Source of the DNA: Paludibacterium denitrificans
GTDB taxonomy: Bacteria; Pseudomonadota; Gammaproteobacteria; Burkholderiales; Chromobacteriaceae
Direction: 5' to 3'
Length of the DNA stretch: 64,000 bases
Assembly (NCBI RefSeq): GCF_009707705.1
Contig: NZ_WLYX01000001.1
Span: 2,852,001 to 2,916,000, forward strand
Shown here one piece after another: positions 31,837 to 42,939 of this stretch. Positions within the stretch are counted from its first letter, which is position 1; every line of letters begins with the position of its first letter. The translations under genes were made by a program, and so were the position numbers. The notes beneath the pieces were generated by a model. The model made no database searches. It saw only the letters and a program-made list of their open reading frames with translations, and was not told where the DNA came from.

Positions 31837-32962
31837 ATGAGTCTGGATATTTTTTGGTTTCTGCCCACCTCGGGAGACACCCGTTACCTCGGCCAGTCGG
31901 AAACCGGCCGTGCCGTGAGCAATGAATACCTGCGTCAGGTCGCCGTCGCGGCCGATACACTGGGCTATGACGGGATTCTGATCCCGACGGGCAGTGGCTG
32001 CGTGGACCCGTGGGTAACCGCCGCTACGCTGGCTCCGGTCACGCAACGGCTAAAACTGCTGGTCGCGGTGCGAACCGCATTGACCTTGCCGTCCGCTGCC
32101 GCACGCATGGCCGCCACGCTGGATCAGGCAACCCATGGGCGTTTGCTGATCAATGTGGTGCCGGGGGGCGATGCGGCGGAACTGGCGGCTGACGGGATTT
32201 TCCTCGATCACGATGCGCGCTATGAAGAAGCCAGCGAATTTCTCACCATCTGGCGCGGTCTGCTGTCTGGTGAAACGGTTAATTTCGATGGCAAATACCA
32301 CAAGATCAAAGACGGGAAAAACTATTTCCCGCCAGTGCAGCAGCCTTATCCGGGGATTTATTTTGGTGGTTCGTCTCCGGCGGCGCATGAGTTGGCTGCT
32401 GAACATGTTGATGCCTATCTTTCTTGGGGTGAGCCGCCAGCCGCCGTTGCCGAAAAAATTGCCGATGTACGTGCCCGTGCCGCCAAACATGGTCGCACCG
32501 TACGTTTTGGCGTGCGCTTGCATGTGATTGTGCGGGAAACCAATGAAGAAGCCCTGGGCGGATGCCAATCGGCTGATCAGCCGTCTGGATGATGAAGTCA
32601 TCGCCAAGGTGCAAGCGCGTTATGCCAGCATGGATTCGGAAGGGCAGCGACGCATGGCAGCGCTGCATGGCGGTAGCCGTGACAAACTGGAGATCAGCCC
32701 TAACTTGTGGGCGGGGATCGGGCTGGTGCGCGGAGGTGCCGGAACAGCGTTGGTGGGTGACCCGCAAACCGTGGCGGCGCGGCTGAAAGAATATGCCGAT
32801 TTGGGCGTAGACAGCTTTGTCTTGTCTGGCTACCCGCATCTGGAAGAAGCCTTCCGCTTTGCCGAACTGGTCTTCCCGCTGCTGCCGGGCAAGGGTGCGG
32901 TCAATGCCGGAGACCACGTGTTTACTGGCGGCCCGTTTGACGTCAGCACTACACAGAAATAA
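31837..32962 (+). CDS. ssuD: FMNH2-dependent alkanesulfonate monooxygenase
   Basis: Luciferase-fold enzyme that desulfonates C1-C14 alkanesulfonates to aldehyde and sulfite. Characteristic sequence: [52 protein letters not shown] and [29 protein letters not shown]. One extra C near 32553 (GCCTGG read as GCCCTGG) breaks the frame; corrected length is 374 residues. An AAGGAG site precedes the ATG. First gene of the sulfonate cluster. Confidence 0.94.
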
Positions 32963-32976
32963 GCGTGGGCGTGGTC

Positions 32977-33825
32977 ATGACAAAAATCATAGATATGCGT
33001 TGCCGTCCGGCGTTTTTGCACGATTTCTTTGGCGCAACGCCGGGAACACCGGCTTATGACGCAGCACGCTGGCTCAATCGTCGTGTCGGGGCGCTGCATG
33101 ACGAGCACTTTACCCGTTCGTTAACGCAGGAAGGCTTTGTGGCTGAAGTGCGCGAGGCTGGCCTGTCGCGGGCGGTGGTGGTGGGGCGGCAAACACCGGC
33201 GCAGCATCTGCCCAACGAGCGCATTCACGGCATTGTTCATGGCCATGAAGAGCTGATTGGCATTGGTGCGGTTGATCCGGCAAGCCAAGGGGCCGCAGCG
33301 GTTGACGAGGCGGAACGGGCCATTCGCAAACTGGGGCTGGCGGGTATCAATCTGGAGTCGGGGTTTGGTGAACCGGCACGCCATGCTGATGACCCTGTTT
33401 ATTACCCGGTGTACGAGCTCTGCGCGCAACTGGGGGTACCGGTTTTTCTGATGTCCGGGCCGACAACACCTGACCCGCGGTTTAACGACCCGTCACCCAT
33501 TGCCAAGGTGGCCCGCGATTTCCCGCAATTGCCCATCGTTTGTTACCACGGCTTCTGGCCAAATGTGGACCAGATCGTGGGGATTGCCTTCCGCTACGAG
33601 AATGTCCACGTGGTGCCGGACATGTACCTGTTCGTGCCGGGGAGCAAGCTGTATGTGGAGGCGGTCAACGGCTTTATGTCTGATCAATTCCTGTTTGGCT
33701 CGTCCTATCCGTTCCGGCCGATCAAACAGTCGATCGATGACTTTCTGAACTTGGGTTTCAAAGATTCGGTGCTGGAGCGGGTGCTGTACGGCAATGCACA
33801 ACGGCTATTCAGATTGGCCGAATAA
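32977..33825 (+). CDS. Amidohydrolase family protein (PF04909 type)
   Basis: TIM-barrel hydrolase or decarboxylase-like protein of 282 residues starting MTKIIDMRCRPAF. The region GHEELIGIGAVDP, NLESGFGEPARHADDP and the terminal FGSSYPFRPIKQSIDDFLNLGF with RVLYGNAQRLF match the amidohydrolase-2 family. The first metal motif is MRCRP rather than the usual DxHxH, so metal binding may be altered. It sits 14 nt after ssuD and is probably part of the same operon; the role in sulfonate use is unknown. Confidence 0.8.
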   Translation: MTKIIDMRCRPAFLHDFFGATPGTPAYDAARWLNRRVGALHDEHFTRSLTQEGFVAEVREAGLSRAVVVGRQTPAQHLPNERIHGIVHGHEELIGIGAVDPASQGAAAVDEAERAIRKLGLAGINLESGFGEPARHADDPVYYPVYELCAQLGVPVFLMSGPTTPDPRFNDPSPIAKVARDFPQLPIVCYHGFWPNVDQIVGIAFRYENVHVVPDMYLFVPGSKLYVEAVNGFMSDQFLFGSSYPFRPIKQSIDDFLNLGFKDSVLERVLYGNAQRLFRLAE

Positions 33826-33964
33826 GGCCATCGGCCGCCAAAGCACCAGTACTGATATACAAATCACTTAATCTTGTTTCACTTTGGTGAGGGTGATTCT
33901 TACCATTCTCGCCATGCAGCCTGCCTTCGCCAGGCTAAGCGATAACAACACAAAAGGTAGTGTC

Positions 33965-34928
33965 ATGAATCATGTTAACCGACCGCGCCGTGGCCTGTTG
34001 GGGCTGTTGGCGGTATTAGGGGTGTCGTTTGCCTTGTCGACCAATGCGTGGGCCGCAAAAGCCGATCCGCTGCGTATTGGCTATCAGAAATATGGCAGTC
34101 TGGTCCTGCTCAAGGCACGCGGCACGCTGGAGAAGCGTTTGGCGCCATTGGGTGTAGAGGTGAAGTGGACCGAGTTTCCAGCCGGGCCACAATTGCTGGA
34201 AGGGCTGAATGTCGGCAGTGTCGATTTTGGCACCACGGGTGAAACTCCGCCAATCTTTGCCCGGGCCGCAGGTGCCAATCTGTTATACATCGCCAACGAA
34301 CCGCCTTCTCCGGCGGGCGAAGGTATCGTCGTGCGCAAGGATTCGCCCATTCGCTCGGTCAAGGACCTGAAAGGTAAGCGCGTGGTGCTGAACAAAGGCT
34401 CCAATGTGCATTACCTGCTGGTTAAGGCGTTGCAAAAGGCCGGGCTGAAATACAGCGATATCACGCCGGTTTATCTGCCACCGGCCGATGCACGCGCTGC
34501 GTTTGAGCGTGGTAGTGTCGATGCCCTGGGTTATCTGGGACCCATTCTTTGCTGCGGTAGAAAAACAGACGGGGGCACGGTTGGTGGCCGATGGCCGCGG
34601 AACGGTGAGTAACCATCAGTTCTACCTGTCGTCCAGAACCTATGCCGAGCGTAACCCGGCGGTGATCAAAATCATCATTGAAGAACTGTCCAAGCTCGAT
34701 ATCTGGAGCAAGAGCCATCTTCCCGAAGTCGCGGATGCGCTGGCGGCGCAAGTGGGCCTCGACAAGACCATTGTGCAGGTGGCGGCTAACCGGTCAGCTT
34801 ACGGGGTGAAACCGCTGGATGGCAAGGTAATCGCCGAGCAGCAACGCATTGCCGATACCTTTTATGAACTGAAGTTGATTCCGAAGAAGTTGTCAGTCAA
34901 GGATATTGTTTGGCATCCCAAGCACTAA
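33965..34928 (+). CDS. ssuA: Aliphatic sulfonate ABC transporter binding protein
   Basis: Periplasmic binding protein of the SsuA type. Signal peptide with an arginine-rich start (MNHVNRPRRGLLGLLAVLGV…NAWA) and the family blocks IGYQKYGSLVLLKARG, VDFGTTGETPPIFARAAGA and KGSNVHYLLVKAL. GCCTGG read as GCCCTGG near 34527 breaks it; corrected length is 320 residues. No ssuB or ssuC follows: a terminator and a convergent hydrolase gene come next, so the membrane parts must be elsewhere or be missing. Confidence 0.92.
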
Positions 34929-34947
34929 TCCTGAACTCGGTATTGGC

Positions 34948-34983
34948 AAAAACCCCGGTAGCTATATGGCTGCCGGGGTTTTT
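34948..34983 (+). terminator. Intrinsic terminator after ssuA
   Basis: AAAAACCCCGGTAG pairs with CTGCCGGGGTTTTT over a short loop, 20 nt after the ssuA stop. Confidence 0.9.
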
Positions 34984-35051
34984 GGTTTGTGCGTGAGCAA
35001 ACGAAGAGCAGGGTAGAAATTTGGTGCTTATTACTTTGGAGGGAGCCACAT

Positions 35052-35086
35052 AGGTTGGCCGAAAAAGAGGGTTTTCGGCCAACCTC
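35052..35086 (-). terminator. Inverted pair of DUS-like repeats between ssuA and the hydrolase
   Basis: AGGTTGGCCGAAAA and TTTTCGGCCAACCT form a perfect 14-bp stem with a 7-nt loop. It lies at the 3' side of the leftward hydrolase gene and is the best example of a paired repeat in the window. Confidence 0.75.
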
Positions 35087-35093
35087 TACCGGA

Positions 35094-35954
35094 CGAATGC
35101 TCAGGCCCGGGGCCGCCACCGCATCGCGGTGATGGCTTGAGTTCTCTGCGCCAATGTTGAGGCCTTCCAGCCAGCGGAGCAGGCATTCGGCAACCTGTTG
35201 CCAGCGTGTGTCCATCATCATCATGTGGCCCATGTTCGGCAGTATTTCGGCGCGAACATTAAGCAGTTGCGCGGTTGCCTGTACGTCTTCCGCTGGAATC
35301 AGTGCATCTTCTCCGCCGCCCAACACCAGCGCGGGCAGCGGTGGAATCGGGCGGATGCCCAGCAAGTTGACGAACGCCATGTCCATGATGGCGCGATCAC
35401 TTTCCGGCTGGAAGTGCTGGATCATCGCCTCAATCACATCATCCCCGGCATCGGAGGAAAACAACATGCTGCGCAATTCATAGAATTCCGGGTTGTACAT
35501 GCCATGTTGGTACATGTTCAGCTTCAGGAATAATGAAGGCGTTTCTGTCAGCAAGCGCAGGCTGGAAGATGCCAGACCTGTCGGCGGAACCGATGCCAGA
35601 AAGGCTGCTGCTTAAAGGGTATGCGTCGTCAGGTACTGCTGCAGAACAAACCCACCCATGGAATGGCCGATTACAATAGGTGGCGTGCCAATTTGCTGGA
35701 TGGCGTCGTGCAGGTTCTTGACGTAATCATCAATACTGATGGCCGCCAGATAGTCCTGTCCTTCGCTCTCGCCGTGGCCTTCCAGGGCTTACCGCCCAGC
35801 AGTCATAGCCGCGAGCGGCAAACCACGGCAGAAAATGCTGTTGCCAGCACCACGCACCGCAGTAGGCACCATGCACGAACAAAAGGGGCGCGTGACGTTT
35901 GTCCGTCACGCCACCTTTTGCCGCCTCATGGACCAGTTCGAGGCGTGCTTGCAT
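35094..35954 (-). CDS. Alpha/beta hydrolase
   Basis: Alpha/beta-hydrolase fold enzyme. PLLFVHGAYCGAWCWQQHFLPWFAARGYD holds the oxyanion HG (shown as family pattern), the nucleophile elbow is GHSMGG, the acid lies near GGGEDALIPAEDV and the histidine in NMGHMMMMDTRW. GCCTGG read as GCCCTGG near 35785 and a TTTAAGC insertion near 35613 break the frame. The 3' end is unclear: the observed frame stays open to 34925, but the catalytic domain ends near 35140 and the paired repeat lies beyond it, so another indel probably hides the stop; the left coordinate is approximate. The start overlaps the phoH stop (TAATG). Confidence 0.82.
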
Positions 35955-37359
35955 TACAGTACCTCTGCCGCGTGATCGGCCAGACGCGAGCGTTCGCCGC
36001 GTTGCAACGTGATGTGGCCGGAGTGCTCCCAACCTTTGAAACGGTCGACCACGTAAGTAAGACCCGAACTGCCTTCGGTCAGATACGGCGTATCGATCTG
36101 GGAAATGTTACCCAGACAAACCACCTTGGTGCCCGGGCCCGCACGGGTAATCAGGGTCTTCATCTGTTTGGGCGTCAGGTTCTGCGCTTCGTCGATGATC
36201 AGATACTTATTGAGGAAAGTGCGGCCACGCATGAAGTTAAGGGATTTGACCTTGATGCGTGAACGGATCAGGTCGCGGGTTGCCGCCCGTCCCCAATCGC
36301 CACCGTCATCGTCGCTCTTGTTGAGAACATCGAGGTTGTCCTCCAGTGCGCCCATCCACGGCGCCATTTTTTCTTCTTCGGTGCCCGGCAGAAAGCCGAT
36401 GTCTTCGCCCACCGGCACCGTGACCCGCGTCATGATGATTTCCGAGTACAGCTTCTGCTCCAGTGTCATGGCAAGGCCAGCAGCCAGCGTCAGCAGGGTT
36501 TTACCGGTACCGGCCTGACCCAGCAGGGTGACAAAGTCGATATCCGGGTTCATCAGCATGTTGAGGGCAAAATTCTGCTCACGGTTGCGGGCCGTGATGC
36601 CCCAGACGTTGTTCTTGCTGTGGCTGTAGTCTTTCAGCGTTTCCAGAACGGCAACCTTGCCCTCTACGCTGATGACGCGTGCCTGCAGCGGCTGGTTGCC
36701 TTCTTGCCACAGCATCTGGTTGATATAAAGGTTGGCCGTATCCGGGCCTTTGACCTGATAGTAGCTGCGGCCATGCTCCTGCCGGGAGGTCATTTCCTTG
36801 CCGTTGCGTTCCCAGAAGGCTTCGTCGATTTCGCGGGTGCCGGTGTAGAGCAGGTCGGTATCTTCCAGCACCTTGTCGTTGAAGTAATCTTCGGCTTCCA
36901 GCCCCAGCGCACGCGCCTTGATGCGCATGTTGATGTCTTTGGACACCAGAATGACCGAGCGATCTTTATGCAGATCTTTCAGCGCCATCACAATGCCGAG
37001 GATCTGGTTGTCGGCCTTGCCTACCGGCATGGAATCCGGCAGCACGCTGTGAATAGCCTGCGTTTGCAGGATCAGTTTGCCGGTGGCGGCGTCACGGCTG
37101 GCGCTCTTGAGCGGAATGCTTACGGCTTCGATGTCGGCTTCCCCGGCACTGACGATGTCATCCAGAAAACGGCTGGCCGGCGGGCGTTACGCGCTACTTC
37201 GGACATGCCTTTTTTGTGGGTGTCCAGTTCTTCCAGCGTGATGATCGGGATAAAAACGTCGTGCTCTTCAAAACGGTACAGGCAGGTCGGGTCGTGCAAT
37301 AGTACGTTGGTATCCAGTACAAACAGCTTGGTGGTTTTGTTCTTCTTGCGGCTTGCCAT
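35954..37359 (-). CDS. PhoH family protein with N-terminal PIN domain
   Basis: PhoH2-type protein of 468 residues after correction. The PIN domain (KLFVLDTNVLLHDPTCLYRF…VSKDINMRIKARALGLEAEDY) carries the acidic ribonuclease residues; the PhoH ATPase domain has Walker A LLGQAGTGKT and Walker B YLIIDEAQNLTPKQ. Such proteins act as RNA-unwinding ribonucleases. CCAGG read as CCGG near 37180 splits the PIN domain. Confidence 0.9.
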
Positions 37360-37417
37360 GATGGCCCCCTTGTTCTGGCAGTGTCTGGCCCGCCCGGCCA
37401 GCCTGCATTGGCTTGAT

Positions 37418-37870
37418 TTAGAGTGATTTGACGAAGTCGAGCACTTCTTCGGCGTGGCCCGGCACTTTTACCTTGCGCCATTCGCGGACAATCGAGCCGG
37501 TGGAGTCAATCACAAAGGTGCTGCGTTCTATGCCGCGTACCTGTTTGCCATACATGTTCTTCATTTTGATGACATCAAACAGGGTGCAGACGGTTTCTTC
37601 GCTATCGGACAGCAGCTCAAACGGCAGGTTCAGCTTGGCCTTGAAGTTTTCATGTGATTTGAGACTGTCACGCGAGATGCCAACGACGCTGGCGCCTGCG
37701 GCAACAAACTGGTCGTGCAAGTCACGGAAAGCCATGCTTTCGTTGGTGCAACCGGGGGTGTTGTCTTTGGGGTAAAAGTACACAATCAGCGGTTTTTTTG
37801 CCGCGCTCAATTGGAAAACAAGGCCGGAGGTGCCGGGAAGACTGAAGGCGGGGCAGGGTGTGCCTGACAT
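37418..37870 (-). CDS. bcp: Thiol peroxidase, BCP/PrxQ type
   Basis: A 150-residue thioredoxin-dependent peroxiredoxin. The peroxidatic site YFYPKDNTPGCTNE holds the catalytic cysteine; the usual resolving cysteine five residues later is absent (ESMAF), so it is probably a 1-Cys type or uses another cysteine (VCTLFD). GISRDSLKSHENFKAKLNLPF is a family block. Intact. Possibly functionally linked to trxB nearby. Confidence 0.92.
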   Translation of the reverse strand: MSGTPCPAFSLPGTSGLVFQLSAAKKPLIVYFYPKDNTPGCTNESMAFRDLHDQFVAAGASVVGISRDSLKSHENFKAKLNLPFELLSDSEETVCTLFDVIKMKNMYGKQVRGIERSTFVIDSTGSIVREWRKVKVPGHAEEVLDFVKSL

Positions 37871-37960
37871 GGAAAACTCCTTTTATTGCGATGTCGCGGG
37901 GTGGCTGCGACCACTCAAGAGTAACCGAAACACCGGGAAAATGACATGGGGTAATTGGGT

Positions 37961-38592
37961 CTATTCAGACGTCTGACGCCGCTTGAGCAGCACCATCAGC
38001 GCCCCGCTGCCGCCATGCTGCTCACGTGACTCGCAAAACGCCAGCACATCGGGGTGGCGTTGCAACCAGCCGCGTACCATGCGTTTGAGTACCGGTTCGC
38101 CATCCGAACCAAACCCCTTGCCATGAATCACGCGTACGCATTGTCCGCGTGCGCGTGCGCGGTGCAGGAACAGGGTTAATACCTCCTGTGCCTGATAGCG
38201 GTCCATGCCGTGCAAGTCGAGTTCCCCTACGATGCGCCAGTGCCCGGCACGTAATTTTTTCAGCGTGGTGGTGGGCATGCTGGTGCTCAGGTAGCTGGCA
38301 TCCAGCTCGTCGGTGTCAAACCAGCCTTAGCCATGTGGTTGTAGAGCGCGCGCTGCTGTTCGACCGTGAGTATGGCTGATTGAGGCTGCTGCTTGGGGTG
38401 TGGGCTGGGCTTGCGTGGTTGCGGATAGTGCCGATTGCCGGTTTTGAGTGGAATAACGTCGTGAAACAGCTGCTTGAATTCCGGTTCGGGCGGCTGCTGT
38501 AACTGAGGAAGGTTGGCCGAAGCCGCGGCAGGTGAGAGTTTTGGCTTCACCTGCCGACGGATATCCTTCAATGCGTTCTTGAAGGTTTTCAA
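37961..38592 (-). CDS. Smr domain protein
   Basis: Corrected length 210 residues. A variable basic N-terminal region rich in Q and P is followed by a C-terminal Smr domain (ELDLHGMDRYQAQEVLTLFL…RVIHGKGFGSDGEPVLKRMV) with the nuclease-associated LDLHG and HGKG motifs. Such YdaL/SmrA-like proteins are putative nicking nucleases. One base is missing near 38326 between the two parts. Lies just upstream of nothing on its strand and 6 nt before the trxB stop. Confidence 0.85.
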
Positions 38593-38597
38593 GGGGG

Positions 38598-39577
<980 letters not shown>

Positions 39578-39672
39578 TCAGTGTGCTAGTTTAGCAGGTA
39601 TGTCATGACAATCTGCCAATGGAGAATTACACTTAGGGGTGTAAATCATCTGTTTGGTCAGGAGGTGGGGGC

Positions 39673-39865
39673 ATGAGCGATATTAGTCAAGTCACGGCAG
39701 CTGGGGGCTGTCTCCAGTCAAACGCAAATTTTTGCGTTGAACAAAACGCGTGAAGTGACCGCGCAAAGCGTGTTGTCGCTGGTGGATGGTGCAGCCCAAT
39801 CTGCTCAGGCGATACAAGCAAGCAATCCGGCTCATCTTGGGCAAAAGATTGATGTGAAAGCCTGA
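39673..39865 (+). CDS. Putative motility protein, YjfB-like
   Basis: Small gene too disrupted to show as one frame. With one G removed from the run near 39704 the ATG at 39673 (GGAGGTGGGGG ribosome site) gives 63 residues: MSDISQVTAAGAVSSQT…VLSLVDGAAQSAQAIQASN and ending HLGQKIDVKA. The pattern of a VL..L helix, a repeat of small residues and a terminal LG..IDV.A matches the YjfB putative motility family. No flagellar genes are nearby. Followed by its own terminator. Confidence 0.65.
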
Positions 39866-39896
39866 TAAGGCGGTCAAGTCATACTTGGATAAGCGA

Positions 39897-39927
39897 TAAA
39901 AAAGGCGGCCAGATGGTCGCCTTTTTG
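39897..39927. terminator. Intrinsic terminator after yjfB-like gene
   Basis: AAAAAAGGCGGCC and GGTCGCCTTTTT flank AGAT. A- and T-runs on both sides let it serve the convergent tetR gene too. Confidence 0.87.
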
Positions 39928-39948
39928 CTGTGCAGTGAAGAGGATGAC

Positions 39949-40539
39949 TTACTTCAGGAGCACCAGCGCCAACATGCGGTCGGCCAGTTCGTTGACGTTC
40001 AGTTCGCCATTGGAGCGGAACCATTGCACCGACCAATGCAGGCTGCCCAGCAAGGTACGGCGTAGCAGCCGTGTATCCGGCTTGACCAGCCCATCGGCAG
40101 CAGCTTCGTCCAGTACGGTTTGCCAGAGTGCCTCATAGCGATCACGTAACACGATGAGCCCCGGTTTGGCGGCGTCAGACACGCTGCGCCACTCATACAG
40201 CATGACTTCCAGCGCGTGCTGGTTATCACCCAGCAGCGAGTTGAGATGCACGTGGAACAGGGCGGCCAGTTTCTCCCGTGGGGTGTGCACGCTGGCAATG
40301 GCTTCAGCGAGCTGCTCGGTGGTGGCGGTAATGCCCAAGGCCATTACGGCCACCAGAATCTCTTCTTTGGTACGGAAATGATAGAACAGGCTACCAGACT
40401 GTAGTCCGACGGCGTTCCCCGTGTCGCGGACAGTGGTGCGTTCATAGCCTTGGTCACGAAACAGGCGGGCCGCGGCCCGGATCAGTTCCATGCGACGACT
40501 ATTTTCTTCGGGTAATCCGTGTTTGTCTTTTACGCTCAT
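39949..40539 (-). CDS. TetR family regulator
   Basis: A 196-residue repressor. The N-terminal helix-turn-helix reads ELIRAAARLFRDQGYERTTVRDTGNAVGLQSGSLFYHFRTKEE (family pattern, residues 18-60). The C-terminal ligand domain shows the TetR_C type of fatty-acid-degradation regulators (GLIVLRDRYEALWQTVLDEA, RRTLLGSLHWSVQWFR). A role in acyl-CoA metabolism is possible. Intact. Confidence 0.88.
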   Translation of the reverse strand: MSVKDKHGLPEENSRRMELIRAAARLFRDQGYERTTVRDTGNAVGLQSGSLFYHFRTKEEILVAVMALGITATTEQLAEAIASVHTPREKLAALFHVHLNSLLGDNQHALEVMLYEWRSVSDAAKPGLIVLRDRYEALWQTVLDEAAADGLVKPDTRLLRRTLLGSLHWSVQWFRSNGELNVNELADRMLALVLLK

Positions 40540-40593
40540 GTTTCAATCGGCAAAGAGGCCGTGTAATTGTTATGTTAAAGGCCGGGGCAGCTA

Positions 40594-41617
40594 TCAGTTC
40601 AGGTCGGGCAGGAAGCGTTTGGCTGCTTGCCAAGCCATATCGGGCAGCAGTTGTTCCAAGCAGTTGGTATGACCGTATGGGCAGTTGCGTTCAAAGCACG
40701 GGCTGCAGTCCAGATTCAGCGAGACCACAGCGGCCTGATCGGAAAGCGGTGGTGTGAAATCCGGGCTGGATGAGCCATACAGCGCCACCAGCGGTTTACC
40801 CAGCGCGGCCGCGACGTGCATCAATCCTGAATCATTGCAGACGGCGAGTTTGACCAGTGACAGCAGATCAATCGCCTGCTCCAGTCCGGTTTTGCCGCAC
40901 AGATTGATGGCGGTGCCGTTGGAGAGATTGGCGATTTCCGTGCCAATTGTCGCATCCTTGGCCGAGCCAAACAGCCAGACGGCATAGCCTGCCTGACTAA
41001 AGCGTTGGGCTAACTGGGCAAAATGGCGCGTGTACCAGCGCTTGGCCGGTCCATATTCCGCCCCGGGACAAAAACCGATTACCGGTCGTGACACATCCAG
41101 CTTCAGCGACTGTGCCGTTTGCTGTTGCGCCAACTCGCTGACCGTCAGGTGCGGGTAGGGAATGGGACGTTTGACGGGGTGGCGTTTGTCTTCCGCCAGA
41201 GCACAGAAGCGCTCCACCATCATCGGCAGTTCATGTTCATCCAGTTCGCGGGTGTCATTCAGCAGGCCGTAGCGCGCCTCGCCGATGAAACCAGTACGCA
41301 GCGGGATGCTAGCGAATAACGGCACCAGCGCGGACTTGAGCGAGTTGGGCAACACGATGACTTGGTCGAACTTCTCGGCCGCCGTGGTTCGGCCAACCTT
41401 CCAGCGTTCGCGCAGGCGCAAGGCGCCGTGACCAAACGGGTTGAGGTGTGCCTTGGCAACTTCCGGCATGCGCGCCAGTAGCGGCAGCGTCCAGCCCGGG
41501 GCAAAGACGTGCAATTCCAGTTGCGGGTAACGTTCATGCAGGCGCTGGTACAGCGGCTGGGCCATGACGCCGTCACCCACCCACGAGGGGGCAATAACCG
41601 AGGATTTTTTTCTTCAT
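40594..41617 (-). CDS. waaF: ADP-heptose:LPS heptosyltransferase II
   Basis: GT9 glycosyltransferase that adds the second heptose of the LPS inner core. GDGVMAQPLYQRL, FCPGAEYGPAKRW and CNDSGLMHVAAALGKPLVALYG are strong signatures, with the late cysteine block CSPCFERNCPYGHTNCL. One extra base near 41598 breaks the start region; corrected, it begins MKKKILVIAPSWVGDG, 340 residues. Confidence 0.93.
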
Positions 41618-41625
41618 TTAACAAG

Positions 41626-41653
41626 CAAAAAAGGTGCGGCACGCGCCGCACCT
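41626..41653 (-). terminator. Intrinsic terminator after the zinc-finger gene
   Basis: AGGTGCGGC and GCCGCACCT flank ACGC; on the minus strand the stem is followed by a T-run. It separates the zinc-ribbon gene from waaF. Confidence 0.87.
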
Positions 41654-41678
41654 TTCCTCGTCCATGGGGATCGAACAA

Positions 41679-41879
41679 TCAATGGTGGCCGCCAGCCGGG
41701 CCCACCAGTTTGTAAACGGTGCCACAGTACGGGCAACGCGCTTCACCGGTTTTGTGTACCGGCAGGTAAACACGCGGGTGCGAGTTCCACGACACCATGT
41801 CGGGGGTCGGGCAATGCAACGGCAGGTCTTTGGCGGTAACTTCGATTTCGCGCTGGGTGTTTTCTTTTAATTCAGCCAT
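41679..41879 (-). CDS. Zinc-finger domain protein (zf-CHCC type)
   Basis: A 66-residue protein with a C-terminal zinc ribbon: LHCPTPDMVSWNSHPRVYLP, then GEARCPYCGTVYKLVG. The spacing H/C…H…CxxC fits the zf-CHCC family, whose mitochondrial relative is a complex I subunit. Commonly encoded near ilvE and waaF in betaproteobacteria. 54 nt downstream of ilvE. Confidence 0.88.
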   Translation of the reverse strand: MAELKENTQREIEVTAKDLPLHCPTPDMVSWNSHPRVYLPVHKTGEARCPYCGTVYKLVGPAGGHH

Positions 41880-41933
41880 GATGTGTCCTCAAGAGGGCTT
41901 GGCGTGCAAGCCCGGTTGCTGCTTGACGCGGTG

Positions 41934-42856
41934 TTATTGTACGTAAGTGAGCCACGCTTCGTGCTTGGCATCGCGTCCGTTGACGATGTCAAAGTAGCGC
42001 TGTTGGATTTCTGCGGTGATCGGGCCGCGCTGGCCGATGCCGATGCTGCGGCGATCCAGTTCGCGAATCGGCGTCACTTCGGCGGCTGTGCCGGTAAAGA
42101 AGGCTTCTTCGGCGCTGTAAACTTCGTCGCGGGTAATGCGCTTCTCGATGATTTCCAGCCCCATTTCCCGGCAATGCACAGCACGGTGTCACGGGTGATA
42201 CCTTCCAGCGCGGCTGTCAGGTCCGGAGTGTAGAGTTTGCCATTGCGGACGATGAACACGTTTTCGCCGGAACCTTCGGCCACGAAACCATCCACGTCGA
42301 GCAGCAGGGCTTCATCGTAACCATCGGCGGTGGCTTCGTTGTTGGCCGGATCGAGTTCATGTAGTTGCCGTTGGCCTTGGCTTTGCACATGGTGATGTTT
42401 ACGTGGTGACGGCTGAACGAGGAGGTTTTGACGCGAATCCCTTTTTCCATACCTTCTTCACCGAGGTAAGCACCCCACGGCCGGGCGGCGACGATGACAT
42501 GCACGTCGTCTTTCATCGGCGCCACGCCCAGTTTACCGGAGCCATAGAAGGCCATCGGGCGGAAGTAGCAGGAGTCCAGCTTGTTGGCTTTGACTACATC
42601 CACATGCGCCCTGGTTGATCTGTTCCTTGCTGAACGGCAGGGCGATGTTCAGGATTTTGGCCGAGCGGAACAGGCGATCGGTATGGTCCTGCAGGCGGAA
42701 AATTGCAGCGCCTTTGGCTGTTTGATAGGCACGTACGCCTTCGAATACGCCCATGCCATAGTGCAGGGTGTGAGTGAGTACGTGGGTAGTGGCATTGCGC
42801 CACTCGACCAGTTCACCGTCATACCAGATGAACCCGTCACGATCAGCCATGGACAT
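41934..42856 (-). CDS. ilvE: Branched-chain amino acid aminotransferase
   Basis: Class IV PLP aminotransferase for Ile, Leu and Val. [20 protein letters not shown] at the N-terminus, [13 protein letters not shown], the region [29 protein letters not shown] and [15 protein letters not shown] are typical. Three indels: extra C at GCCTGG near 42610, CCTGG read as CCGG near 42351, missing C near 42193. They restore 307 residues. Together with ilvA this supplies both ends of isoleucine synthesis in the window. Confidence 0.94.
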
Positions 42857-42939
42857 TATCGCGTGCTCCGTCAATAAATTTACATCCGGCGATTATACCG
42901 CCGTGTTGCGTGTTGTGAACCGCCGCCCGGGAAAAACGC

